A stretch of 64,000 nucleotides of DNA, taken from Cytobacillus oceanisediminis (lineage in GTDB: Bacteria; Bacillota; Bacilli; Bacillales; Cytobacillaceae). Below the pieces are notes generated by a model. It was not told where the DNA came from. It saw only the letters and a program-made list of their open reading frames with translations, and did not search any database. Below are positions 24,568 to 31,952 of the stretch, piece after piece. Every line of letters starts with the position of its first letter. The stretch's first letter is position 1. Location: positions 186,001-250,000 of the forward strand of contig NZ_QGTW01000009.1 in the NCBI RefSeq assembly GCF_003182355.1, written 5' to 3'. The position numbers were made by a program, and so were the translations under genes.

Positions 24568-25038
24568 ATGGAAGGGTTAAAAAAGGGGATTGAAGAAAGA
24601 CTGGAAGAGTTAAATATACAGCTTCCTGTTCAGGCTGATATTAAGATGCCGTTTGAACCGGGTGTCATCTCAGGAAATACGATATTCTTATCCGGACAAA
24701 CGCCAAGAGTAAATGGCGCTCAGAAGTACACCGGGACTGTTGGAGCAGACATCAGCATTGAAGAAGCGCAGGAAGCTGCGAGAATTTGTACGTTAAATTT
24801 GCTGGCAGCCCTTAAAGGAATCATTGGAGATTTAAATAAAGTCAAAAGAATTATCAAAATGGATGGTTATGTGGCTGCAACAAGCGATTTTAAAGAACAT
24901 CCTACCGTCATTAATGCCGCCTCTGACCTGCTGCACGACATTTTCGGGAAAGAAAAGGGACATGCACGCAAAGCAGTGGGAATGGCTTCCCTGCCTGGAG
25001 GGGCTCCGGTGGAAATTGAAATGATCGTTGAAATTTAA
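24568..25038 (+). CDS. RidA/YjgF-family enamine/imine deaminase
   Basis: Product is 156 aa, slightly longer than typical RidA (about 125 aa). Recognisable features are the GNTIFLSGQTP strand, TVGADISIEEAQEAAR, the GDLNKVKRIIKMDGYVA helix and the C-terminal GMASLPGGAPVEIEM. RidA proteins hydrolyse reactive enamines/imines, such as those from amino acid dehydration or oxidation, to ketoacids and ammonia. ATG 24568 follows CAGGAGG and the gene directly follows the zinc-ribbon-like one. In this neighbourhood it could clear an imine formed by the aspartate-dehydrogenase-like or oxygenase reaction. Confidence 0.85.
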   Translation: MEGLKKGIEERLEELNIQLPVQADIKMPFEPGVISGNTIFLSGQTPRVNGAQKYTGTVGADISIEEAQEAARICTLNLLAALKGIIGDLNKVKRIIKMDGYVAATSDFKEHPTVINAASDLLHDIFGKEKGHARKAVGMASLPGGAPVEIEMIVEI

Positions 25039-25061
25039 TAACTTTAATATCCTTTTTATGG

Positions 25062-25092
25062 GCTGCTCAATTGCATGAGCAGCTTTTTTTAT
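25062..25092 (+). terminator. Terminator after ridA
   Basis: GCTGCTC pairs perfectly with GAGCAGC over an 8-base loop and is followed by seven T residues. Confidence 0.9.
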
Positions 25093-25250
25093 TGATCCTG
25101 TCTTGGAACACATAAATAATAAATGGTAGTGAGCAGCCTTTATCAAAATTAGAATAGAGCCATAGTTTTAGATATTTTAATATAAGAAAAAAAGGGTTCT
25201 CTTCACTTTTACCGAATTAATGTAATAAAGCAATTATAGGGGGAGTATTT

Positions 25251-26120
25251 GTGCAAACTTTAGAAAAAATTAGCGATCGATTTTGGTATCAGACCCCTGT
25301 TTCGGAGACGGACCGGCCCATTTTGGCTGCAGTTGTCGGTAAGAATCGGACGTTGATGATTGATGCGGGTAATTCCGAGGAGCATGCAAATTATTTTTTT
25401 AGTGAGCTTGCGAAGCATAATATTCCGGCACCAAGTATGGTTGTGCTGACACATTGGCATTGGGATCATATTTTTGGCTTGTCAGCTTTGGATGTGGTGT
25501 CGGTTTCTTCAAGTCAAACAAAAGCTGAGATGAAAAAGCTTCTTCCATTTGAGTGGTCAGATGAAGCATTGGATGAACGAGTGAAATCAGGAGTCGAGAT
25601 TGAATTTTGCGCAAGCGCGATCAAAAAAGAGTTTGGCAGTGACCGGGATATTAAGATTAAGCTGCCTGACATTACTTTCGAGAAAAGGCTGGAAATCGGC
25701 CTTGGCGGTGTTACTTGCCAATTGCATCATGTTGGAGGGGACCATTCTGCCGATTCTGTAGTGGTATATATTAAGGAAGAAAAAATTTTGTTTTTGGGGG
25801 ATGCCATTTACGCGAATCTTTATTCTAGTAAATGGAATTTTACTACGGAACGAATGCTCAAGTTATTGGACTCTATCGAAAAGTTCGATGCTGATACTTA
25901 TATTCTTTCCCACTGGAAAGCCCTCTCAAGAGCTGAATATATACAAGAAACAGAATTGCTTAGAAAGGCTGCTCAACTAACCATGCAACTGAATGGGGAA
26001 AAGGCAGAAATAAAGAAAGCTTATAGAGCCTATAAAAACCGTGAACTGAATGAAAATGAACTTGAGGCCATTGAGTATTTTGTAAATGGCTATGACCTTG
26101 AACAGAAAAAGGAGCTTTAA
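25251..26120 (+). CDS. MBL-fold metallo-hydrolase
   Basis: Product is 289 aa from GTG 25251 with an RBS of AGGGGG. The metallo-beta-lactamase zinc motif HWHWDH lies at about residues 66-71, and further ligands are in VGGDHSADS, FLGDAIYA and LSHWKAL. This is a hydrolase of a thioester, lactone, phosphodiester or similar bond; the family is too broad to name a substrate. It begins a new unit after the ridA terminator: the stop is two bases before the M42 peptidase ATG, followed by two further genes, so four genes form an operon. Confidence 0.85.
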   Translation: MQTLEKISDRFWYQTPVSETDRPILAAVVGKNRTLMIDAGNSEEHANYFFSELAKHNIPAPSMVVLTHWHWDHIFGLSALDVVSVSSSQTKAEMKKLLPFEWSDEALDERVKSGVEIEFCASAIKKEFGSDRDIKIKLPDITFEKRLEIGLGGVTCQLHHVGGDHSADSVVVYIKEEKILFLGDAIYANLYSSKWNFTTERMLKLLDSIEKFDADTYILSHWKALSRAEYIQETELLRKAAQLTMQLNGEKAEIKKAYRAYKNRELNENELEAIEYFVNGYDLEQKKEL

Positions 26121-26122
26121 AA

Positions 26123-27184
26123 ATGATTGAATTATTAAAAACACTGACAAATCTTTCGGGGCCATGCGGGTATGAGCACGCTGTTTCTTATTATTTAAAA
26201 GAGTATCTGGAAGATAAAACGGACTCTGTCATGATTGATCCAATCGGCAATGTAATGGCACGCAAGAAAGGCAGCAAGCCGGGACCTGCTATCCTATTAA
26301 CTGCCCATATGGATGAAATCGGCTTCATGGTAAAAAAGATTGAGGCAAACGGGTTGCTCCGTTTTGAAAAATTGGGTGGAAACGATGACCGCATCCTTCT
26401 TGCCCAGCCTGTAAAAGTAATGGGAACTGAAGGTGAGGTGCACGGGGTTATCGGTACAATGTCTGCTCATTATGTAAAATTTGATGATCCCAATAAAGTG
26501 AGAAAGCACTCACAAATGTATATTGATATTGGGGCATCATCAAAAGAAGAAGCAGAAGAAATGGGGATTGAAGTTGGAACCCCCGTAACCTGGGGCACCG
26601 GTTTCCAGGTCTTTGGCCCTGAAAAAAGAAGGAAAATCCAATCAAAGGCACTGGATGACCGGGCAGGCTGCGCTGTTTTAGTACAAGCTCTCGATGAATT
26701 AAAAGATTCCTCTTTTGCCGGCGAATTGATCTTTCTGTTCGCTGTCCAGGAGGAAGTCGGGCTAAGAGGAGCCAAAACAGCTGCAGAACATTTACAGGCT
26801 GATGCAGCCATTGCCATTGACACGACTGCAGTCAGTGATACACCAGAAGAAACGATGGATGGAAGCCTCGGGCTGGGCCGCGGAACGGGCATAAAGGTGA
26901 TGGATTTCAGTTTGATTGTACATAAAACGATGAAAGACTTGCTTGTTAAGGCTGCGAAGGAAAATTCCATTCCGTATCAGCTTGAAGTGTTCCCTGGAAT
27001 CGGCACAGATGGGGGTGCGGTCGCTTATGCAAACAAAGGAATTCCGACGGGCGTTCTTTCCATTCCATCCCGCTATGCCCATTCGCCTGTTGAAGTAATT
27101 GATTACGCAGATCTTGAAGCCACTAAGGATTTGGTAAAGGCTTTTATCTTAAATCTCGAGGAAGATCAGAAGTTTCCTTTTTAA
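26123..27184 (+). CDS. M42-family aminopeptidase (PepA/FrvX/endoglucanase-M type)
   Basis: Product is 353 aa. The binuclear metal ligands of M42 peptidases are visible: TAHMDEIGFM, the Asp in DDRAGCA near residue 179, QEEVGLRGA (Glu-Glu), AIDTTAVSD, and the C-terminal RYAHSPVE histidine. M42 enzymes remove N-terminal amino acids in the cytosol; relatives in sugar operons (FrvX) have unknown roles. ATG 26123 follows GGAGC within the end of the MBL gene. In this operon it may process a peptide-like or amide conjugate rather than general peptides. Confidence 0.88.
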   Translation: MIELLKTLTNLSGPCGYEHAVSYYLKEYLEDKTDSVMIDPIGNVMARKKGSKPGPAILLTAHMDEIGFMVKKIEANGLLRFEKLGGNDDRILLAQPVKVMGTEGEVHGVIGTMSAHYVKFDDPNKVRKHSQMYIDIGASSKEEAEEMGIEVGTPVTWGTGFQVFGPEKRRKIQSKALDDRAGCAVLVQALDELKDSSFAGELIFLFAVQEEVGLRGAKTAAEHLQADAAIAIDTTAVSDTPEETMDGSLGLGRGTGIKVMDFSLIVHKTMKDLLVKAAKENSIPYQLEVFPGIGTDGGAVAYANKGIPTGVLSIPSRYAHSPVEVIDYADLEATKDLVKAFILNLEEDQKFPF

Positions 27185-27199
27185 AAAATGGAGGTTGTG

Positions 27200-27982
27200 A
27201 TGAATAAGTTTGCCGTTAATCTTTCAACCATTTATACAGAAGTGCCTTTTTTGGAGCGTTTTAAAAAAGCGGGCGAATCTGGCTTTTCAAAAGTAGAGTG
27301 CCAGTTTCCGTATGCTTTTTCAAAAGAAGAAGTCAAAATGGAGCTTGAAAGGAATCAGCTATCAATGGTTTTGATCAATTTGCCGCCTGGCAATTGGGAA
27401 AAAGGAGACAGGGGAATTGCGGCAATGCCAGAACGGACGGCAGAGTTCAAAAAGTCTGTGGATGAAGCCATTCGCTATGCTCAAGCGCTGGATGCTGACA
27501 AGGTCCACTGTATGGCTGGAATCGTTGCAGAAAGCGATCGGGAAAAAGCAAGGCAAGTCTTTATGGATAATCTTTTATATGCCGGAACAGAGATGGCGAA
27601 GTATGGCATTACTTTGCTTATTGAACCGATCAATCCTTATGATATGCCAGGGTACTTCTTAAATAACATCGATCAAGCCGTGGAAATCATTGATGTCATT
27701 GGCTTGCCTAATGTAAAGCTGCAATTTGATTTCTATCATATTGAGAGAATTCATGGTAATCCTCTGAAAATCTATCAACAATATAAGGATCTCGTGGGGC
27801 ATGTGCAGATTGCCGATCATCCAGGGAGGAATGAGCCTGGAACTGGCAGAATGAATTATAAGGATATCTTCGAGTATCTGAATGAATCTTATAAGGGTGA
27901 AATTGGCCTTGAATATAATCCTCAGGGCAGAAGTGAAGAGAGCTTTAAGTGGATCAAATCAGCAGAGAAAGGAGGAGCCTAG
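27200..27982 (+). CDS. Hydroxypyruvate isomerase-like TIM-barrel protein (Hyi/OtnI family)
   Basis: Product is 260 aa. The start is set at ATG 27200 because GGAGG lies 5-7 bases upstream; the ATG at 27188 overlaps this RBS. Family marks are FAVNLSTIYTEVPFLERF at the N-terminus, LIEPINPYDMPGYFL with the metal-binding Glu, QFDFYHIER, and HVQIADHPGRNEPGTG near residue 205. Hyi interconverts hydroxypyruvate and tartronate semialdehyde; OtnI acts on 2-oxotetronates. The tartronate-semialdehyde-reductase-like gene directly follows (one base between stop and ATG), favouring Hyi chemistry. No glyoxylate carboligase gene is seen. Confidence 0.83.
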   Translation: MNKFAVNLSTIYTEVPFLERFKKAGESGFSKVECQFPYAFSKEEVKMELERNQLSMVLINLPPGNWEKGDRGIAAMPERTAEFKKSVDEAIRYAQALDADKVHCMAGIVAESDREKARQVFMDNLLYAGTEMAKYGITLLIEPINPYDMPGYFLNNIDQAVEIIDVIGLPNVKLQFDFYHIERIHGNPLKIYQQYKDLVGHVQIADHPGRNEPGTGRMNYKDIFEYLNESYKGEIGLEYNPQGRSEESFKWIKSAEKGGA

Positions 27983-27983
27983 C

Positions 27984-28877
27984 ATGAAAATTGGCTTTAT
28001 CGGCACCGGGGTAATGGGTTCGCGGATGGCAAAGCGTCTCCTGGATCGTGAATTTCAAGTATATATTTACAATCGGTCTGTTGAAAAAGCGAAACCCCTT
28101 TTGGAGCAAGGAGCCTTATATGCTGAATCCATCAGTTCCCTTGCCAGCCAATGTGATGTCATTTGTACATGCTTATCGATGCCTGAAGATGTCATTGAGG
28201 TATACACAGGCCCGGACGGCATTAATGAGAATGCCCGGTCTGGAACGGTCTGCATTGATTTGACATCCGTAGGGGCTGATACGAGTAAAACCATTTTCGG
28301 GCAGGCAAACGCGAAAGGAATCAGCTATCTTGACTCTCCTGTAAGCGGAGGGCCGGAAGGAGCGGAAAACGGCACTTTAACCATCATGGTTGGCGGCGAG
28401 AAGGCTGCTTTTGAAAAAGTTAAACCGATCCTGGAGGTGCTTGGTGAAACGATAGAATATCTCGGCCAGCCAGGTTCAGGCAGCATTGCCAAGCTGATTA
28501 ACCAGTATCTTGTTGCTGTCCATTCACTCGCGGCATCAGAGGCAATGGTTGCCGGGGCTGCATATGGTTTGGATTCCGAACAGATGTTTAACATTCTAAA
28601 GGTTAGTTACGGAGACAGCCGGATTTTGCGGAGGCATATGGAACAGTACGTATTTGACCGGAATTTCGAGCCTGGCGGAGCAGTGAAATACGTCCATAAA
28701 GATGTCCGTCTGGCCAACAGGCTTTTGCAGGAAGCAGGGCTGGAACGATTCACAGGGCAGATGGCTGAACAAGCATTTAAAAAGGCAGGAGAAAAAGGGC
28801 TGGATGACCTGGATATGTCTGCAGTCATTCTGCCGCTGGAGGAGCAAGCCAGGGTTGTTGTTAAAAGGAATAAATAA
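27984..28877 (+). CDS. Tartronate semialdehyde reductase / 3-hydroxyisobutyrate dehydrogenase-like (GarR/GlxR family)
   Basis: Product is 297 aa from ATG 27984 with GGAGGAG 7 bases upstream; longer in-frame reading runs into the preceding gene. The N-terminus has the NAD(P) motif GFIGTGVMGSRMAKRL, then the substrate motif DSPVSGGPEGAENGTL near residue 120 and the catalytic lysine in GSIAKLINQ near residue 168. GarR/GlxR reduce tartronate semialdehyde to D-glycerate; relatives act on 3-hydroxyisobutyrate. Coupling with the Hyi-like gene supports the glycerate route, ending in central metabolism. A terminator follows. Confidence 0.85.
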   Translation: MKIGFIGTGVMGSRMAKRLLDREFQVYIYNRSVEKAKPLLEQGALYAESISSLASQCDVICTCLSMPEDVIEVYTGPDGINENARSGTVCIDLTSVGADTSKTIFGQANAKGISYLDSPVSGGPEGAENGTLTIMVGGEKAAFEKVKPILEVLGETIEYLGQPGSGSIAKLINQYLVAVHSLAASEAMVAGAAYGLDSEQMFNILKVSYGDSRILRRHMEQYVFDRNFEPGGAVKYVHKDVRLANRLLQEAGLERFTGQMAEQAFKKAGEKGLDDLDMSAVILPLEEQARVVVKRNK

Positions 28878-28910
28878 GTAGGGCTTATCTATTATAATTC
28901 ATTAAAACAT

Positions 28911-28941
28911 TAACGGAGGCGCAGAGTCTCCGTTTTTATTA
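28911..28941 (+). terminator. Terminator after the Hyi-GarR operon
   Basis: AACGGAG pairs with CTCCGTT over a 9-base loop, followed by TTTATTATT. Confidence 0.8.
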
Positions 28942-28982
28942 TTCCCACCTTCGTATTAGTAGAATGTTGGTATGAAGCGAAG

Positions 28983-29104
28983 TGACCGATAAAATGAAAA
29001 AGTGACCGATATAATTCAAATCTGACCGATAAATCGGAAAAGTGACCGATATATCAAGAATCTGACCGATAAACATAAAAAACTGACCGATAAATCTTTA
29101 TCAG
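28983..29104. repeat. Six-copy tandem repeat with 20-bp period
   Basis: TGACCGATAAA or TGACCGATATA occurs at 28983, 29003, 29023, 29043 and 29063, exactly 20 bases apart, and at 29084. The 10 bases between are variable and AT-rich. It follows a terminator directly, as does the 20-bp array at 14271. In reverse complement the two arrays share a GATA end. Confidence 0.8.
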
Positions 29105-29224
29105 TAAAAAAATAGCTCTTTGAAATCTAGTGAAGTAAATAAAAATAATCCCCATTTTGCTGTAATTCTATTAAATTAGTATAATAGAAACATCTGAAAT
29201 AATAGAAAAACTGGGAGAGCAGCG

Positions 29225-29899
29225 ATGAAGCGCAAAAAGAGTAAAAAACGGGTAAAAAGAAGTTCAAATATTGCTTTATTGTTATTTCTTATTGTTTTTT
29301 CCTTTGTATTGATCGATCAATTTTTACAAATGAAGGTAGAGGAAAAAGCAATTTCTTTCCTTCCTAATCCAGTAGCTGAAGATGTACAAAAATATACACC
29401 TATTCTTCAAAGGGAATTGGAAGAGGTAAATCTCGAAGAATATACCTTCGTTTTGGCGGCCATTATGCAGCAGGAAAGTAAAGGGAAGGGCGGAGACCCG
29501 ATGCAGGCCTCTGAGTCTGCGGGCTTACCTCCTAACTCCATCAAGGATCCGGAACAGAGCATCAAACAGGGAGTAAAACATTTTAAGAGAGCTTTAAATT
29601 ACGGCAACAAGAAAAATGTAGATTTCCCAACCGTAATCCAGGCTTATAATATGGGAATTGGGTATATTGACTTTGTAGCCAGTCAAGGTGGGAAGCATAG
29701 TGAAGAGATAGCCAAAAAGTTCTCACTTGCGCAGGCAGAAAAAAATCCTCAAGTTTATAACTGCGGCGGTGATAAAAATAACTTCCGCTACCCATATTGT
29801 TATGGCGACTTCACTTACACTACGAAAGTAACGAAAAATATAGAAAGTTTAACGGTAAGCAATTCGGGGAAAATTCCAAAGGATCTTTTGGATATTTAG
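29225..29899 (+). CDS. Lysozyme-like cell wall hydrolase (CwlT N-terminal type), membrane-anchored
   Basis: Product is 224 aa. An N-terminal run of lysine/arginine is followed by one membrane segment (residues about 15-33), then a lysozyme-like domain with the catalytic glutamate in AIMQQESKGKGGDPMQASES (E84) and a substrate-binding AYNMGIGYIDFV region. This corresponds to the N-terminal muramidase domain of the conjugation protein CwlT, here without the NlpC/P60 half. It is anchored outside the membrane and cleaves peptidoglycan glycans. ATG 29225 follows GGGAGAGC. A perfect terminator follows. No conjugative genes are nearby, so a wall-remodelling or pilus-related role is possible. Confidence 0.82.
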   Translation: MKRKKSKKRVKRSSNIALLLFLIVFSFVLIDQFLQMKVEEKAISFLPNPVAEDVQKYTPILQRELEEVNLEEYTFVLAAIMQQESKGKGGDPMQASESAGLPPNSIKDPEQSIKQGVKHFKRALNYGNKKNVDFPTVIQAYNMGIGYIDFVASQGGKHSEEIAKKFSLAQAEKNPQVYNCGGDKNNFRYPYCYGDFTYTTKVTKNIESLTVSNSGKIPKDLLDI

Positions 29900-29945
29900 C
29901 AAGCTGCCCCCTTCCTATTTTGGAAGGGGGCAGCTTGCTTTTTCT
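29898..29945 (+). terminator. Strong terminator after the lysozyme-like gene
   Basis: An 18-bp perfect stem, AGCAAGCTGCCCCCTTCC with GGAAGGGGGCAGCTTGCT, around TATTTT, followed by TTTTCTTT. Confidence 0.95.
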
Positions 29946-30261
29946 TTATTAATAAAAAATTACTTGTGGTGAAAATTGTAACCAATGTGTTTCCTACTAT
30001 ATTCTCAATTACTTAGAAAGATTTCACAAAAACTTTTAGTTTAAAACATAACTGGGTATAGAGGGTATAAATGTTATAGTATGGAAATTTATTTCTATGG
30101 CATGGAAAATACATAGCTGCAATCCGTAACATAAGTAAAAATCGATTCAGAATGGGAATGGTGGGGGATATGCAGTCCGCAAGGGTTAGATTAAGATAAG
30201 ATGAACTCTTTCTCATTCCTGATGCGATTTTTTCGAACAACAGAGAAGGGGTGTTAATCTC
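29946..30261. other. Spacer upstream of the KaiC-like gene
   Basis: This 316-base AT-rich region must contain the promoter for the KaiC-like/LuxR operon. I see GAAGGGGTG just before the ATG but no other confident element. Confidence 0.4.
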
Positions 30262-31680
30262 ATGAAGGTATCAACGGGAATACGGGGATTGGACAAGGTT
30301 TTGGATGGCGGGATACCTCAAGGTTCTGCCATTGTCCTGGAAGGAGCGCCAGGTACAGGGAAAACAACTTTAGCGATGCAGTTTTTGTACAAGGGAATTG
30401 TTGATCATGGTGAGCCAGGAATCTTTTTTTCATTCGAAGAATTTCCGGATCAAATCTATGAAGATATGAAAAGCTACGGCTGGGACTTAAAGGATTTAGA
30501 AAGAAAAAATAAGCTAAGGGTTATTGGCATTTCTCCTGATATTTTCCTGGACCAAATGGCATCTAAGGATGGTTTATTTGAGCAGCTGGTCCGGGAGATT
30601 GATTGCAGGCGGATTGTGATTGATAGCATTAGCCTATTAGAGTATTTACCAGATAAAACAGGTGAGAATGGAAGAAGTCTTTTATATACGTTACGCAATA
30701 TTGTGAGAAAGTTTGGGCTTACTTCATTGTTTATCCAGGAGCTTTCCAGCCTTGATAGAAGGAAGATTCCGTTTGAACATTTTATTGCAGATGGTGTGAT
30801 CCGCTTATCACTGAAAGAGCATATGAATATTTTCCGGAAAAGAACATTGGAAGTAACAAAGATGAGGGGAACGAAAATTAATGAAGGAGAGCATATCTAT
30901 CAAATAACGGAAAAAGGCATATACCTCCTGCTGGCGTCTCAAATCGTAACAGATAAATATATTAGCGACCAGAAAATTAAAACTGGCATTCCGGAGCTGG
31001 ACAATCTTCTGGGAGGAGGCATGGCCAAAGGGGCGGTATATATGCTGGATACAAACAGCAAGGCAAATTACCGCCATATTGTAGGGGCAATTTATGCAGA
31101 ACGGGTGAAGGCTGGAAACCGTGTCTTAAGCCTTCTGTCGAGCACCCAAACTGTAACCGAGCTGAAAGCACTTATAGATCTTTATGGCATTGATTTGGAC
31201 CAATTAGCAAGAGAAAAGAGATTATATTTTATTGAGCATTATAATCGGCCGTTTCCTGCGGGCTGGGAGGGTTCAGTCTTCCATGTTCATGGGATGGAAA
31301 ATGAGGATTATGACCGGTTTCTGCGGGAGAAGTGCACAGGCTTGATGAAAGAATGCAAGGAAAATCATGAAGATTGGTTTGCCTATTATGATTTAAGTAC
31401 GATTTTTAATGAGCGGGGAGCCGAGTATGTCTTAAGGTCATTTGCAAAAGAAACAGCATTCGCAAGGTCTCTTGGAATGACGGTCCTCGTTCTGTGTAAT
31501 TTTAAAGAAGTCGGTGAACAGGCGGCCTCGTTTTTGGAACGCACATCAAATGGAGTTTTTAAAACCTGGGTGGATGGTTCTTATCAGTACTTGCAGGTAA
31601 CCAAATCTCCGGATGGGCAAATTTCAAAACCTTATCTGCTGGAAAGCATCGATCAAAAGCCATATATCCGTTTGGTATAA
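30262..31680 (+). CDS. KaiC-like (RecA-superfamily) tandem ATPase, second half degenerate
   Basis: Product is 472 aa with two KaiC-like halves. The first (residues 1-225) begins STGIRGLDKVLDGGIPQGS and keeps a full Walker A (GAPGTGKT, residues 28-35), a SFEEFPDQ catalytic-glutamate pair near residue 57 and a Walker B (RRIVIDSISLLEYL). The second begins KTGIPELDNLLGGGMAKGA but its P-loop is replaced by LDTNSKANYR, so it probably cannot hydrolyse ATP. Such one-active, one-dead KaiC proteins act as signalling or assembly ATPases. The gene starts at ATG 30262 and is followed 14 bases later by a small DNA-binding-like protein and a LuxR regulator, then the Tad pilus locus. Confidence 0.83.
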   Translation: MKVSTGIRGLDKVLDGGIPQGSAIVLEGAPGTGKTTLAMQFLYKGIVDHGEPGIFFSFEEFPDQIYEDMKSYGWDLKDLERKNKLRVIGISPDIFLDQMASKDGLFEQLVREIDCRRIVIDSISLLEYLPDKTGENGRSLLYTLRNIVRKFGLTSLFIQELSSLDRRKIPFEHFIADGVIRLSLKEHMNIFRKRTLEVTKMRGTKINEGEHIYQITEKGIYLLLASQIVTDKYISDQKIKTGIPELDNLLGGGMAKGAVYMLDTNSKANYRHIVGAIYAERVKAGNRVLSLLSSTQTVTELKALIDLYGIDLDQLAREKRLYFIEHYNRPFPAGWEGSVFHVHGMENEDYDRFLREKCTGLMKECKENHEDWFAYYDLSTIFNERGAEYVLRSFAKETAFARSLGMTVLVLCNFKEVGEQAASFLERTSNGVFKTWVDGSYQYLQVTKSPDGQISKPYLLESIDQKPYIRLV

Positions 31681-31694
31681 AGGAGGGAAAGAAC

Positions 31695-31952
31695 ATGTCG
31701 AAAAGGGAATATTTATCGCTTGAAATGGAATGTTTGATGCTGTTTCAGTCCAATCCTTATTTGTTTGAGACAATACAGGGACTGGAAAAAAGGCTTGGAA
31801 GAAAAAAGTCAGATCTTGAGCCAATCCTAGAACGTCTAACGATGCAAGGGATTCTCCAAAAAACAGGTGATGGATCCTTGGCGTATTTCCGTTATAAGGA
31901 ACCAGCGGTTATAGCTGAATTCAGTTTTACAAGTGAGCTGGAAACCTTATGA
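31695..31952 (+). CDS. Small winged-helix-like protein, partner of the KaiC-like ATPase
   Basis: Product is 85 aa, predicted from its pattern (helix LEMECLMLFQSNPYLFETI, helix LEKRLGRKKSDLEPILERL, then a QGILQKTGDGSLAYFRYKE wing) to be a winged-helix-type fold. No family is recognised with confidence. ATG 31695 follows AAAGGAGGG. The stop overlaps the LuxR gene start by ATGA (31949-31952), so the two are translationally coupled. It may bind DNA or be an adaptor between the ATPase and the LuxR protein. Confidence 0.7.
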   Translation: MSKREYLSLEMECLMLFQSNPYLFETIQGLEKRLGRKKSDLEPILERLTMQGILQKTGDGSLAYFRYKEPAVIAEFSFTSELETL

